Source: Halorubrum cibi (GTDB lineage: Archaea > Halobacteriota > Halobacteria > Halobacteriales > Haloferacaceae). From it: a stretch of DNA of 64,000 bases. Shown piece by piece: positions 41,029-50,391 of this stretch (position 1 is its first letter; each line of letters opens with the position of its first letter). Location of the stretch: the NCBI RefSeq assembly GCF_900182635.1, contig NZ_FXTD01000010.1, forward strand, positions 62,001-126,000. The letters are read 5' to 3'. Under the pieces are notes generated by a model, which saw nothing but the letters and a program-made list of their open reading frames with translations, did not search any database and was not told the DNA's origin. The position numbers and the translations under genes were made by a program.

Positions 41029-42270
41029 ATGCTCAACGGCGACGAAGCACCTGACGGACCGACTCGTAGAGCGTTCGCGAAGTACGGCGGTACGGTGGCT
41101 CTCGGCGGCCTGCTCGCCGGGTGTACCGGCGGTGGCGATAGCGGCGGCGTCACGGCGAGTGGCGACGGCACAGAGACCGGTGACGGCGACGGCGACACAG
41201 AGGCCAACTCGACGACATCGAACGGATCGAACACCGAGGGTGAAGCGTCCGCCGGGCTCCCGTACACCGCCGCCATGGAACCCGTCGGTGAGGTGACCTT
41301 CGAGGCGGTCCCGGAACGGTGGGTCGCGTACGACGGCGGCTTCGCCGACATGGCCGTCGCGCTGGGGAAGGGTGACGGAGTGGTCGGGATCGGCAACGCC
41401 GACCGGTACTACACGTACGTCTACGACGAGCTTTCCGGAGTCGACGTCGATCGAAGTCCGATCGAGGCACACCCGGATGTCAGGACGAAAGAGCAGTTCT
41501 ACGAGCTCGATGCTGACGTCCACCTGTACGATCCACAGATGCTCGTCAACTGGTTCGACTGGGGGGAAGACGACGTCACGGAGATCCGCGACAACGTCGC
41601 CCCGTTCTTCGGGAACCTGATCTTCAGACGATCGGATGAGTGGCACGATTACCGGTACTACACGCTGTACGAGGCGTTCGAGCGAGTCGCAGCGGCGTTC
41701 AACGAGCGCGAGCGCTACGAGGCGTTCGCCGAGCTTCACGAGTCGTTCATCGCGGACGTACAATCGCGCCTTCCGGCGACTGACGACCGGCCGAGCGTAT
41801 TCCTGACGTTCGAGGGAACGGACGAACCGGAGACCTTCTCGCCGTACCGACTGATCGACAAGGGAACGAGCAAGAAGCAGTGGCTCGACCTGGGTGTGAC
41901 CGACGCGCTCACGGGGACGGACATCGAGAACCTCAGCACCACGAACCGCGGCGAACTCGACTACGAGAACCTGATCGAGGTGGATCCCGACGTCATCCTC
42001 GTTCGCGGACACGAACGGAAATCGTCGACGGAGTTCCGCGACACTGTGCTCGCGTACATGGAGGATCATCCAGTCGGGAGCGAGCTTACGGCGGTCAAGG
42101 ACGGACGCGTGTACCGCGGCGGCTACCTGTATCAGGGACCGATCCACAACCTCTTCCTGACCGAACGGGCCGCAAAGCAGCTGTATCCGGACGAGTTCGG
42201 CCCCGTCACCGGCGACGAGGAACTGTTCGACCGCCAGCGGATCGCGGACGTCATCAACGGAGAGTTCTGA
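41029..42270 (+). CDS. Iron-type ABC transporter substrate-binding lipoprotein (1)
   Basis: 413 residues. A twin-Arg-like TRRAFAKYGGTVALGGLLAGCTGG gives a Tat lipoprotein signal with lipobox LAGC near residue 27. A Ser/Asp/Thr-rich spacer follows, then a class III (FhuD/BtuF-type) binding domain: GEVTFEAVPERWVAYDG, VDVDRSPIEAHPDVRTKEQFYELDADVH, IEVDPDVILVRGHE and DRQRIADVINGEF at the end. It hands a ferric chelate to the permease. It is first in the second iron-controlled operon. Confidence 0.88.
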   Translation: MLNGDEAPDGPTRRAFAKYGGTVALGGLLAGCTGGGDSGGVTASGDGTETGDGDGDTEANSTTSNGSNTEGEASAGLPYTAAMEPVGEVTFEAVPERWVAYDGGFADMAVALGKGDGVVGIGNADRYYTYVYDELSGVDVDRSPIEAHPDVRTKEQFYELDADVHLYDPQMLVNWFDWGEDDVTEIRDNVAPFFGNLIFRRSDEWHDYRYYTLYEAFERVAAAFNERERYEAFAELHESFIADVQSRLPATDDRPSVFLTFEGTDEPETFSPYRLIDKGTSKKQWLDLGVTDALTGTDIENLSTTNRGELDYENLIEVDPDVILVRGHERKSSTEFRDTVLAYMEDHPVGSELTAVKDGRVYRGGYLYQGPIHNLFLTERAAKQLYPDEFGPVTGDEELFDRQRIADVINGEF

Positions 42271-42273
42271 ACC

Positions 42274-43536
42274 ATGACGAGCAACACCGACGCCGTCGAA
42301 CCGGACGAATCGGCGACGAAACGGACGCGGCGCGACTACCTGACGTACGGCGGCGCGGTCGCCGTCGGCGGCCTGCTTGCCGGCTGTACCGGCGGCGGCG
42401 CGGAGTCCGATCCGGCCGGATCCGACGGAAACGGGACCGATCCGACGGACGGCGGATCGGGTGACTCGGACGACTCCACGGCGGACGACGCCGGCGACGA
42501 GAGCTACACCGCTTCGATCTCGCCGGTCGGCGAGGTAACGTTCGAGTCGCCGCCGGAGACGGTGTTCACGCGGCTCACGCATCACGCCGACATGGCGTTC
42601 GCGCTCGGTCGCGGCGACGGGATCACCGCGATGCACGCGCCCGACTACTACGACGGGCTCTGGAACCAGTACATCGAGCGGCTTCCGGGCGTCTCGCTCG
42701 ACTGGTCCGGTCTGTACTCCTCGTGGGAGCCGGACAAGGAGAAGCTGTACGAACTCGACAGCGACGTCCACCTCGCGGATCCGGCGTGGATAACGCAACT
42801 CGAGAGCTGGGACCGCGAGGGCGTCGACGAGATCGCGGAGCGCGTCTCGCCGTGGTTCGGCAACTCGCTCAGCGACCGCCACCAGGAGCCGACGCCGGAG
42901 TGGGCCGACGGCTACGAGTACTACGGGCTCTGGGAGCAGTTCGAGCGTGTCGCCGAGGCGTTCGGCGAACGCGAGCGCTACGAGGCGCTCGCGGCCGTCC
43001 ACGAGGAGATCCTCGGGACGATCGAGACGCGGCTGCCGCCGGAGGAAGAGCGCCCGACCGCGGTCATGATCGCCGCCGCCGACATCGAGGAGATCTACGC
43101 GTACACCCTGAGCAATCCCGGCTTCCTCACGTCGCACACGCGTCCGCTCGGCCCGCGAGACGCCTTCGAGGGTAGCGTCGAGTCCGGCACGGTCGTCGAC
43201 TTCGAAACCATACTTGACGCCGACCCCGACGTGATCCTCTACCTCGGCGGCATGGAGCCGGGGACGGACATGGCCGGACGACGGGCCGCCTTCGAGGAGG
43301 ACCCGGTCGGCTCGGAGGTCACCGCGGTTCGAAACGACCGCATCCACCCGCAGGGCGCCCGATACCAAGGGCCGATCCTGAACCTCTTCCAGTTGGAGAT
43401 GACGGCGAAACAGCTCTACCCCGACGCGTTCGGCGAGTGGCCCCGATACGAGTCCGGGCCGTACCCGGAGATCCCCGAGGACGAACGGCTGTTCGACCGC
43501 GAACGGGTCGCGGAGATTATCAACGGTGACGCGTAG
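42274..43536 (+). CDS. Iron-type ABC transporter substrate-binding lipoprotein (2)
   Basis: 420 residues, a tandem paralogue of the gene before it: RRDYLTYGGAVAVGGLLAGCTGG (Tat lipoprotein), an acidic spacer, then SPVGEVTFESPPETVFTRLTHH, YELDSDVHLADPAWI, LDADPDVILYLGG and FDRERVAEIINGDA. It differs in the ligand-facing region, so it may bind a different ferric chelate through the same permease. Only 3 bp separate it from the previous stop. The adjacent flavoprotein start follows its TAG directly. Confidence 0.87.
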   Translation: MTSNTDAVEPDESATKRTRRDYLTYGGAVAVGGLLAGCTGGGAESDPAGSDGNGTDPTDGGSGDSDDSTADDAGDESYTASISPVGEVTFESPPETVFTRLTHHADMAFALGRGDGITAMHAPDYYDGLWNQYIERLPGVSLDWSGLYSSWEPDKEKLYELDSDVHLADPAWITQLESWDREGVDEIAERVSPWFGNSLSDRHQEPTPEWADGYEYYGLWEQFERVAEAFGERERYEALAAVHEEILGTIETRLPPEEERPTAVMIAAADIEEIYAYTLSNPGFLTSHTRPLGPRDAFEGSVESGTVVDFETILDADPDVILYLGGMEPGTDMAGRRAAFEEDPVGSEVTAVRNDRIHPQGARYQGPILNLFQLEMTAKQLYPDAFGEWPRYESGPYPEIPEDERLFDRERVAEIINGDA

Positions 43537-44334
43537 ATGAGCGGCATGGAGTACGACGTGCTCGTCGTCGGTGGCGGCGTCGCGGGACTGTCCGCGGGAA
43601 CGTTCACGGCCAGACACGGGCTGGAGACGCTCGTCTGTGACGCCGGCGGGTCGCTGCTCCGGCGCAACGCCCACCTCGAGAACGTCCCCGGATTCCCCGC
43701 GGGGGTCAACTCGCGCCAGTTCCTCGCGCTGCTCGGAGAACAGGCCGAGAACGCCGGCGCCGAGCGTCGCGAGACTCGCGTGACGACCGTCCAGCCCACG
43801 ACCGAGGACGGTCCTGAAGGCGACGGTGGTTCCGATGGCGACGATGGTTCCGACGGCCCCGACCGGAGACGGTTCCGAATCGAGACGATCGACGGGGACC
43901 GACTCGGTGCCGACTACGTCGTCGCCGCCACGAAGAACGCGACCGGCTACCTCGAGGAGGTCGACGGCGTCGACCTCCTCGATCGCGGGAAGACGTTCGT
44001 CGACGCGGACGAGCGCGGACGGACCGGCGTCGACGGCCTGTACGCCGCGGGTCGACTCGCGAGGAAACCCCACCAGGCGGCGGTGGCCGCGGGCCACGGC
44101 GCGGAGGTCGGCGTGACGATCCTCGAGGACGACGACCGGCCGTTCTACCACGACTGGGTCGCGCCCGAGGGGTACTTCTCCGACCGGGATCGGCCGATCC
44201 CTCCGGGGTGTGAAGAGATCGGCGAAGCGGAGCGCCGGGAGCGCGAGGCGGCCTCCCTCGAGGCGATGCGCGACCGATTCGCGGAATCGCATCCGGACGA
44301 CCAGGAGACGCACCCGAGTCTCCGGGAGGAGTAG
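43537..44334 (+). CDS. Thioredoxin reductase-like flavoprotein, second copy
   Basis: 265 residues. FAD motif VLVVGGGVAGLSAGTFTARHG, then RRNAHLENVPGFPAGVNSRQ and GVDGLYAAGRLARKPHQAAVAAGHGAE. It is the shorter paralogue of the protein at 37780. It lacks CxxC and the long C-terminal domain, and ends with a basic/acidic helix. It closes the second iron operon. The twin presence next to two binding proteins suggests a role in ferric-chelate handling, not in thioredoxin reduction. Confidence 0.78.
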   Translation: MSGMEYDVLVVGGGVAGLSAGTFTARHGLETLVCDAGGSLLRRNAHLENVPGFPAGVNSRQFLALLGEQAENAGAERRETRVTTVQPTTEDGPEGDGGSDGDDGSDGPDRRRFRIETIDGDRLGADYVVAATKNATGYLEEVDGVDLLDRGKTFVDADERGRTGVDGLYAAGRLARKPHQAAVAAGHGAEVGVTILEDDDRPFYHDWVAPEGYFSDRDRPIPPGCEEIGEAERREREAASLEAMRDRFAESHPDDQETHPSLREE

Positions 44335-44342
44335 GAGGGACC

Positions 44343-45518
44343 TCAGGCGCCGTCGAAGCCCTGTTCGGCGAGCGCGTCCTCCATCGTCGCCAGCAGGAAT
44401 TCGACGTTCTGCGGGCGTGCGGAGTAACCCATACAGCCGATGCGCCAGATGTCGCCCGCGAGGTCGCCGAGCCCGGAGGCGATCTCGAGGTCGTACTCCT
44501 CGAGGAGGTAGTCGATGACTGCGGCGTCGTCGACGGCGTCGGGCACGCGGACCGCGTTGAGGCTGGGCAGCCAGTACTCGTCGGGCGCGTTCATTTCGAG
44601 GCCCATGTCCTGGAGGCCGGCCTTCAGGTCGCCGGCGACGTCGAGATGCCGCTCCCATCGGCTCTCGATTCCCTCCTCGGCGACGAGCCGGAGCGCCTCC
44701 CGGATCGCGTACACGTTGGTGATCGGCGCGGTGTGGTGGTACGCGCGCTCGTCGCCCCAGTACCCCTCCAGAAGCGAGAGGTCGAGGTACCACGACCGGG
44801 GCTGCTCCTCGCGGTCGAGCACCTTGTCCATCGCCCGGTCGTTGAGCGTGAGCGGGCTCGCGCCCGGCGGACACGAGAGACACTTCTGTGGTCCGGAGTA
44901 CGCCACGTCGACGTCCCACTCGTCGACGCGCATCTCGACGCCGCCGAGCGACGTGACGCAGTCGGCGATGACGTACGCGTCGTGGGCGTGCGCGATGTCG
45001 GTAAGCTCCGGGACGTGCGGCTGGAGGACGCCGGTCGAGGTCTCCGCGTGAACGAACCCGAACACGTCCGGCTGGTGTTCGTCGAAGGCCGCCTCGACGT
45101 CGGCGGGGTCGAGCGGCTCACCCCACGGCGCGTCGACCTCGACGACCTCGCCGCCGGCGCGCTCGGCCATCGAGGCCATCCGCCCGCCGAAGTAGCCGTT
45201 CGTCGGGACGAGCATCGTGTCGCCGGGTTCGACGAGGTTGCCGATGGCGGCCTCCATCGACGCCGACCCGGTCCCCGAGACGGGGATCGTCCACTGGTTG
45301 TCGGTCCGGAACGTGTACCGCAACAGTTCCTGGACCTCGTTCATTATCTCGACGAACGAGGGATCGAGGTGGCCGACGAGCGGCGTGCTCATCCCGCGGA
45401 GCACCCGCGGGTGGACCTCGCTCGGGCCCGGCCCCATCAGCGTTCGGTTCGGCGGCGAGAGTTCCCCGAATTGGGGCGCTTCGTCGTCCGCGACAGTCTC
45501 CAACGATCGATCGGACAT
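44343..45518 (-). CDS. Class V aminotransferase (alanine-glyoxylate/serine-pyruvate type)
   Basis: 391 residues from ATG at 45518. Family motifs: NRTLMGPGPSEVHPRVL, PVSGTGSASMEAAIGNLVEPGD, the PLP lysine in VAYSGPQKCLSCPPG, and SGLGDLAGDIWRIGCMG at the end. It exchanges amino groups between alanine or serine and glyoxylate or pyruvate. It is convergent with the iron island. Several in-frame codons upstream of 45518 lack family similarity. Confidence 0.9.
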   Translation of the reverse strand: MSDRSLETVADDEAPQFGELSPPNRTLMGPGPSEVHPRVLRGMSTPLVGHLDPSFVEIMNEVQELLRYTFRTDNQWTIPVSGTGSASMEAAIGNLVEPGDTMLVPTNGYFGGRMASMAERAGGEVVEVDAPWGEPLDPADVEAAFDEHQPDVFGFVHAETSTGVLQPHVPELTDIAHAHDAYVIADCVTSLGGVEMRVDEWDVDVAYSGPQKCLSCPPGASPLTLNDRAMDKVLDREEQPRSWYLDLSLLEGYWGDERAYHHTAPITNVYAIREALRLVAEEGIESRWERHLDVAGDLKAGLQDMGLEMNAPDEYWLPSLNAVRVPDAVDDAAVIDYLLEEYDLEIASGLGDLAGDIWRIGCMGYSARPQNVEFLLATMEDALAEQGFDGA

Positions 45519-45693
45519 ACAGGGCGTTCTCGCGGCGGACGTAAAAAACACGACGGAACCCGAAACGTGGCGGGAGCCGAAATGTGACCGAACCCGAATG
45601 GCGGAGTCGACGTCCACGACCACACGGTCGCCGTCGGTCTTTCGGCTCCGTTCGCCCGATCTCCGGGAGAGCGACGAGAGGGGGGTTCGGTCG

Positions 45694-47646
45694 CTACTCC
45701 GCGTTCGTCACGAAGTCCGGCTCGACGCGCTTCTCCTCGTACTCCGCGACGAGATGGTCGACGAACACGTCGAGGTCGACGTCGCCGCGCTGGTTCTCGA
45801 AGCGGTCGCGCACGGAGACGGTGCCGGCCTCGGCCTCGTCATCGCCGACGACGACCATGTACGGGAGCCGGTCGTCGTGGCCCTGGCGGATCTTCCGGCC
45901 GACCGTCCAGTCGCGGTCCTCGACCTCGACGCGAATGCCCACGTCCGCGAGCGCGTTCTTCACGCGATGGGCGTACCCGAGCGTCTCGTCGGAGACGGGG
46001 AGGATCCGCACCTGCTCGGGCGCGAGCCACAGCGGGAAGTCGCCGTCGAAGTGCTCGATGAGCACCATGAAGAAGCGTTCGTAGCTTCCGTACAGCGCGC
46101 GGTGGATCATCACCGGCTGATGCTCCTCGTTGTCCTCGCCCGTGTAGGTCAGCCCGAAGCGCTCTGGCATGTTGAAATCGAGCTGGACCGTCGGACCGTC
46201 CCAGACGCGACCCAGGGCGTCCTCGAAGCCGAAGTCGATCTTCGGCCCGTAGAAGGCCCCGTCACCCGGCTCGACGTCGTAGTCGTAGCCGCCCGACTCG
46301 AGCACGTCGCGAAGCTGGTCCTCGGCGGACTCCCAGATCTCGTCGCCGCCGACGGACTTCTCGGGGCGGGTCGCTAACGCGACCTCGACCTCCAGGTCGA
46401 GGGTCTCGACGACCTCGAAGATCATCTCGATGACCGACTCGATCTCCGCCCGGATCTGGTCGGGTCGGACGAAGAGGTGGCCGTCGTCGATGGTGAACGA
46501 CCAGACCCGAGAGAGCCCCGACAGCTCGCCGCGCTGCTCCTTGCGGTACACCTTCCCGTTCTCGAAGTAGCGCTGCGGGAGGTCGCGGTACGACCAGTTC
46601 TGCTGGTCGAAGATCGTCGCGTGGCCCGGACAGTTCATGGGCTTGAGCCCGTACTCCTCGTCGTTGACGTCGAGGAGGAACATGTCGTCCTTGTAGTTCT
46701 CGTAGTGACCGGATTGCTTCCACAGCTCCGTCCGGAACACGTGGGGCGTCTCGACCTCCTCGTAGCCGTTCTCGCGGTTGAGCGCGTTCGCGAACCCGGA
46801 GAGTTCGTTCAGGACGGTCTTGCCCGGCGGGTGATACAGCGGGAGGCCCGGCCCCGTCACCGTCGGGATCGAGAAGAGGTTCATCTCCTGGCCGATCTTC
46901 CGGTGGTCGCGCTCCTTGGCCTGCTCGCGCATCTCGAGGTGTTCCTCGAGGTCGGACTCGGAGGCGAACGCCGTCCCGTACACGCGCGTGAGGGTGTCGT
47001 TTTCCTCGTCACCGCGCCAGTAGGCCGCCGACACCTCGAGTAACGCCGCCGCGCCGACCTCGCCGGTCGACTCGACGTGCGGCCCCCGACAGAGGTCCTG
47101 CCAGCCGTCCTGGACGTAGAAGGTCACCTCGTCGTCGTCCGCCTCCTCCTCCAAGATCTGGCGTTTGTACTCGTTGTCGGCGTAGATCTCCATCGCGTCC
47201 TCGCGCGAGCGGACGACCCGCTCGACGTCGTAGTCGGCCGCGATGATCTCCTCCATCTCGGCCTCGACGGCGTCGAGGTCGTCCTCGTCGAGGTCGACGT
47301 CGGTCACGTCGTAGTAGAACCCCTCGTCGGTCGGTGGACCGATCGTGAGGGTCGCCTCGGGATGGAGCCGCTGGAGCGCCTGTGCGAAGACGTGCGCGGC
47401 CGTGTGGCGCAACACCGTCAGGTACTCGTCGGACTGGTCGGTGACGATCTCGATCCGATCGCCGTCCGTTACCTCGGCGTACTTCTCGACGAGTTCGCCG
47501 TCGATCTTGCCGGCGACCGTGTCGCTCCCGAGCCCGGGGCCGATCTCGTACGCGACGTCCTCGACGGTCGATCCGGCCGGTACGGAGAGCTCCGACCCGT
47601 CCGGGAGGACGACCGTCACGTCGCCGCGCGCGTCCGTCTCGCTCAT
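45694..47646 (-). CDS. thrS: Threonine-tRNA ligase, bacterial-type domain layout
   Basis: 650 residues from ATG at 47646. A TGS domain (about 9-70) leads to a SAD editing domain with HTAAH at 81-85 and GPHVES, then the class II catalytic core ([14 protein letters not shown] with the zinc Cys, [31 protein letters not shown]) and an anticodon-binding domain ([15 protein letters not shown] onward). The TGS/SAD arrangement is that of bacterial ThrRS, as in other haloarchaea, rather than the archaeal editing domain. A TATA-like AACACTTATG box (47680-47671) fits a leaderless transcript. Confidence 0.95.
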   Translation of the reverse strand: MSETDARGDVTVVLPDGSELSVPAGSTVEDVAYEIGPGLGSDTVAGKIDGELVEKYAEVTDGDRIEIVTDQSDEYLTVLRHTAAHVFAQALQRLHPEATLTIGPPTDEGFYYDVTDVDLDEDDLDAVEAEMEEIIAADYDVERVVRSREDAMEIYADNEYKRQILEEEADDDEVTFYVQDGWQDLCRGPHVESTGEVGAAALLEVSAAYWRGDEENDTLTRVYGTAFASESDLEEHLEMREQAKERDHRKIGQEMNLFSIPTVTGPGLPLYHPPGKTVLNELSGFANALNRENGYEEVETPHVFRTELWKQSGHYENYKDDMFLLDVNDEEYGLKPMNCPGHATIFDQQNWSYRDLPQRYFENGKVYRKEQRGELSGLSRVWSFTIDDGHLFVRPDQIRAEIESVIEMIFEVVETLDLEVEVALATRPEKSVGGDEIWESAEDQLRDVLESGGYDYDVEPGDGAFYGPKIDFGFEDALGRVWDGPTVQLDFNMPERFGLTYTGEDNEEHQPVMIHRALYGSYERFFMVLIEHFDGDFPLWLAPEQVRILPVSDETLGYAHRVKNALADVGIRVEVEDRDWTVGRKIRQGHDDRLPYMVVVGDDEAEAGTVSVRDRFENQRGDVDLDVFVDHLVAEYEEKRVEPDFVTNAE

Positions 47647-47793
47647 ACCCTCGGAAAACCGGACGAGCGGCATAAGTGTTGTTCGATCCGCGCGGAACGT
47701 GACCGGCATCCTCACGGACTCCCGGAGCCGTATCCCGACACCGCCATCCCGCCGATGGAAACACACAAACCGACCGGCAACCCTTGCCCCTAC

Positions 47794-48774
47794 ATGACCA
47801 CCCATCGCGAGCCCCTCCCGTCGGTGCTGGAGACGATCGGCGAGACGCCGCTCGTCCGGGTCCACGACTCCCCGGACGCGGCGCCGGTGTACGCGAAACT
47901 CGAGTCGTTCAACCCCGGTGCGAGCATCAAGGACCGCATCGGGAAGTACATGCTCGAACGCATGCTCGAGCGAGGCGACCTCGAGCCCGGGGGAACGGTG
48001 ATCGAACCGACCGCCGGCAACACCGGCATCGGGATCGCAGTCGCCGCCGAACAGCTCGACGTGAACGCCGTTTTCGTCGTCCCCGAGCGGTTCTCCGTCG
48101 AGAAACAACAGCTGATGCGGGCGCTCGGCGCGGACGTGATCAACACGCCGACCGAGGACGGGATGGGGTTCGCCATCGAGCGCGCCCACGAGATCGCCGA
48201 GGAGCTGGACGGCGCGGTGGTTCCCCAGCAGTTCTCGAACCCGCTCAACGCCGAGGCGCACTACGAGACGACGGCCCCGGAGATCGACGACGCCCTCGAC
48301 GGCGAGGTGGGAGCCGTCGTCGCCGGCTGCGGCACCGCCGGGACGCTGATGGGAACGGCCCGGTACTTCCGCGAGCGGCACCCCGACGTCCACGTCGTCG
48401 CCGTCGAGCCCACCGGCTCCGCATACCGCGAGTTCTTCGGCGAGGACGTCGACCACGAGGAGTACAAGACCGAGGGCATCGGCACCCACGAAATCGAGAC
48501 CAACGAGCTGTTCGAACCCGACCTCGTCGACGAGATCCACGCGATCCCCGACCGCGAGGTACACGAGGAGATGGGCCGACTCGCGAGCGAGGAGGGCCAC
48601 CTCGTCGCCTCCTCGTCGGCCGCGAACGCGCTCGCCGCGAAGCGGGTCGCCCGCGGGATCCACGACGGCGATGTCGACGCCCCCCACGAGAGCGTTGTGA
48701 CCGTCTTCGCGGACTCCTCCGAGCGCTACCTCTCGAAGGGCGTCTATCGCGACTTCGAGGAGTGGGAGGGCTGA
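47794..48774 (+). CDS. cysK: Cysteine synthase (PLP-dependent)
   Basis: 326 residues from ATG at 47794. The PLP lysine sits in [16 protein letters not shown], with [17 protein letters not shown] (substrate loop), [18 protein letters not shown] (phosphate-binding) and [16 protein letters not shown]. It makes cysteine from O-acetylserine or a related acceptor. Cystathionine beta-synthase is the alternative, but the length and lack of CBS domains favour CysK. Divergent from thrS, whose promoter lies in the same gap. Confidence 0.9.
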   Translation: MTTHREPLPSVLETIGETPLVRVHDSPDAAPVYAKLESFNPGASIKDRIGKYMLERMLERGDLEPGGTVIEPTAGNTGIGIAVAAEQLDVNAVFVVPERFSVEKQQLMRALGADVINTPTEDGMGFAIERAHEIAEELDGAVVPQQFSNPLNAEAHYETTAPEIDDALDGEVGAVVAGCGTAGTLMGTARYFRERHPDVHVVAVEPTGSAYREFFGEDVDHEEYKTEGIGTHEIETNELFEPDLVDEIHAIPDREVHEEMGRLASEEGHLVASSSAANALAAKRVARGIHDGDVDAPHESVVTVFADSSERYLSKGVYRDFEEWEG

Positions 48775-48829
48775 CCGTCCTGACCTTCGGGGGAGATCCG
48801 GGGAGCGACGGATCGCGTCGCGTCCGGTG

Positions 48830-49252
48830 TCACCCGATCAGCCGCCCGTGTTCGACCTTCATACACCGGTCCTGTATCACGTCGATCCCGTCGGCCTCCG
48901 CTTCGGCGGCCGCCTCGTCGTGGTTGATCCCCAACTGGAGCCACGCGGTCCCCGCGTCGCCCCGTTCTGCGTGTCGCTCGCGGACCGCTTCGAGGATCTC
49001 CGGCACCTCCTCGCTCGGCCGGAACACGTTCACGACGTCGAGATCCTCGTCCACCTCCGCGAGTTCGTCGTAGGCGGGCTCGCCGAGCACCTCGTCGGCG
49101 AACGGGTTCACCGGGATCACCCGGTAGCCGTGTCGCTGGAGGTACGCCGGCACGTCGTGAGCCGCCTTCCCGGCGGTCGTCGAACAGCCGATCACGGCGA
49201 CCGTGTCGGCCGAGAGCGCGCGCTCGAGTCCCGCGTCGTCGGTGATGGGCAT
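48830..49252 (-). CDS. CoA-binding domain protein
   Basis: 140 residues. A small Rossmann protein: [76 protein letters not shown] and the end [13 protein letters not shown]. It is the YccU-type CoA-binding family of unknown role. ATG at 49252 is followed by the usual acidic lead. It is followed by the KaiC-like gene on the same strand but with a 40-bp gap. Confidence 0.88.
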   Translation of the reverse strand: MPITDDAGLERALSADTVAVIGCSTTAGKAAHDVPAYLQRHGYRVIPVNPFADEVLGEPAYDELAEVDEDLDVVNVFRPSEEVPEILEAVRERHAERGDAGTAWLQLGINHDEAAAEAEADGIDVIQDRCMKVEHGRLIG

Positions 49253-49292
49253 GCTCGCGCTTGGTCGGCGAGGGTCCTAAACGTTGGCTGGC

Positions 49293-49892
49293 TCAGGCCA
49301 GCCGGATCTCGATCTCCTCGTCCTCGGAGATCGTCACGATCCCGTCGAACAGCTGTTTGAGGGTGTTCAGGCTCTGGTCGTCGTGGGCCGTCGAGTCGAT
49401 ACTGAACAGCCCGAGGCCGTCGACGCTCTGGACCCGGCCGGTGAACACGTGGAGGAACCGGAAGACCGTCTGGAGGTCCGAGTACATCAGCAGCGTCGAC
49501 AGCGAGTGGACCATGATCCGGTTGCGGTCGAACCCGCGGTCGCCGAACGCCTGGAGGAACTCCGAGAGATTGATCCCGATACCCGTCATGTCGACCGGCG
49601 AGGAGGCGTACTTGATCCGGTCGGAGTCGCGAACGTCAGACCCCTGCTGTCGGGTGACGCAGTCGACGACTGCGACGGGTTTCCCATCGTAGGAGACCCG
49701 CTTCTCGTAGTCTTTCAACACCCGATCCGCACCGTCTTTCGTCGTGACGACGATGGCACCGTCGCCGCGCTCGGTCCCGTCCGCGAGGACGTCCATCGCG
49801 AGCGACCGCTTCCCGGTGAGTGGCGGTCCGGTGAGAAGCAGGTTCGTTCCCGGTTCCACCTCCGCGTCGAGGTGGGGGGTCAAATCATACAT
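49293..49892 (-). CDS. KaiC/RadA-like ATPase of the DUF7504 type
   Basis: 199 residues. A P-loop-like GPPLTGKRSLAMDVLADG near 21-38 and a RecA-type core (GAIVVTTKDGADRVL, NRIMVHSLSTLLMYSDLQTVFRFLHVF) identify it as a small RecA-superfamily protein; the second strand TVFRFLHVF replaces Walker B. Such proteins are frequent in haloarchaea, often near signal proteins. The substrate is unknown. The following tRNA-Arg gene is on the other strand. Confidence 0.72.
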   Translation of the reverse strand: MYDLTPHLDAEVEPGTNLLLTGPPLTGKRSLAMDVLADGTERGDGAIVVTTKDGADRVLKDYEKRVSYDGKPVAVVDCVTRQQGSDVRDSDRIKYASSPVDMTGIGINLSEFLQAFGDRGFDRNRIMVHSLSTLLMYSDLQTVFRFLHVFTGRVQSVDGLGLFSIDSTAHDDQSLNTLKQLFDGIVTISEDEEIEIRLA

Positions 49893-50089
49893 GAGTGTAC
49901 CTCGATCGCGGGGGGATCGACGCGGACCGCTCGTTCGACGACCGTCTCCGACCGGGATACATCGACTACGGAAAACATCTCCAGTCCCGGTAATATTCTT
50001 TTTGATCGGTCGCCGGCACGACGAGAGCGTCGTCGCCGATCAATTCGGATCGCGGGACTTAAAACCGTCAGCGGGATACCGATCGGTAC

Positions 50090-50164
50090 GGGCGCTTAGC
50101 TCAGTCTGGATAGAGTGCTTGGCTTCGGACCAAGTTGTCGCGGGTTCAAATCCTGCAGCGCCCA
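50090..50164 (+). tRNA. tRNA-Arg (anticodon UCG)
   Basis: Complete cloverleaf: acceptor GGGCGCT/AGCGCCC, D stem GCTC/GAGT, anticodon stem CTTGG/CCAAG with loop CTTCGGA (anticodon TCG in DNA, reading CGA), 5-nt variable loop, T arm GCGGG-TTCAAAT-CCTGC, discriminator A at 50164. No CCA is encoded, so it is added after transcription. It is the only clear tRNA gene in the window. Confidence 0.97.
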
Positions 50165-50207
50165 TCCTTCTTCACCACACTTCAGATTCACACGACAGCA
50201 GGGGTTC

Positions 50208-50326
50208 AATATAAAACACCCCCGCAAACATGGTCTGGATTCCAACCCGTTACGGGTTGGGGGGCTCTGCTGTCTGCCATTCGGCAGAATGACCTCTAAC
50301 AGACACGATCTGTTGGCAGGGGTGTA
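50208..50326 (+). ncRNA. Candidate small structured RNA after tRNA-Arg
   Basis: A TATA box AATATAAAA at 50208-50216 would start a transcript near 50238-50242, exactly where a perfect hairpin CCAACCCG-TTA-CGGGTTGG begins (50242-50260). It is followed by TCTGCC-ATTC-GGCAGA (50273-50288) and AACAGA-CACGA-TCTGTT (50298-50314). The flanks ACACCCC (50216-50222) and GGGGTGT (50319-50325) are also complementary. No protein is convincing here: the one start codon inside (50230) gives 20 codons. Alternatively it is a remnant of an element inserted at the tRNA. Confidence 0.38.
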
Positions 50327-50391
50327 GGCGGTGTTCGGAGCGGATCGAGAGTGAGGCGGGTGCTTTCGAAGTGATATCTCCGACTCTCCGA

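Noticed and set aside
47647-48687. An N-terminal extension of threonine-tRNA ligase by about 350 residues
   Set aside because: It is antisense to cysteine synthase and has no domain similarity. ATG 47646 begins the TGS domain and has a TATA box at the right place.
50090-50391. Integrated element using tRNA-Arg as attachment site
   Set aside because: No second copy of the tRNA 3' end and no integrase gene is visible in the window. The hairpin region could still be a small remnant.
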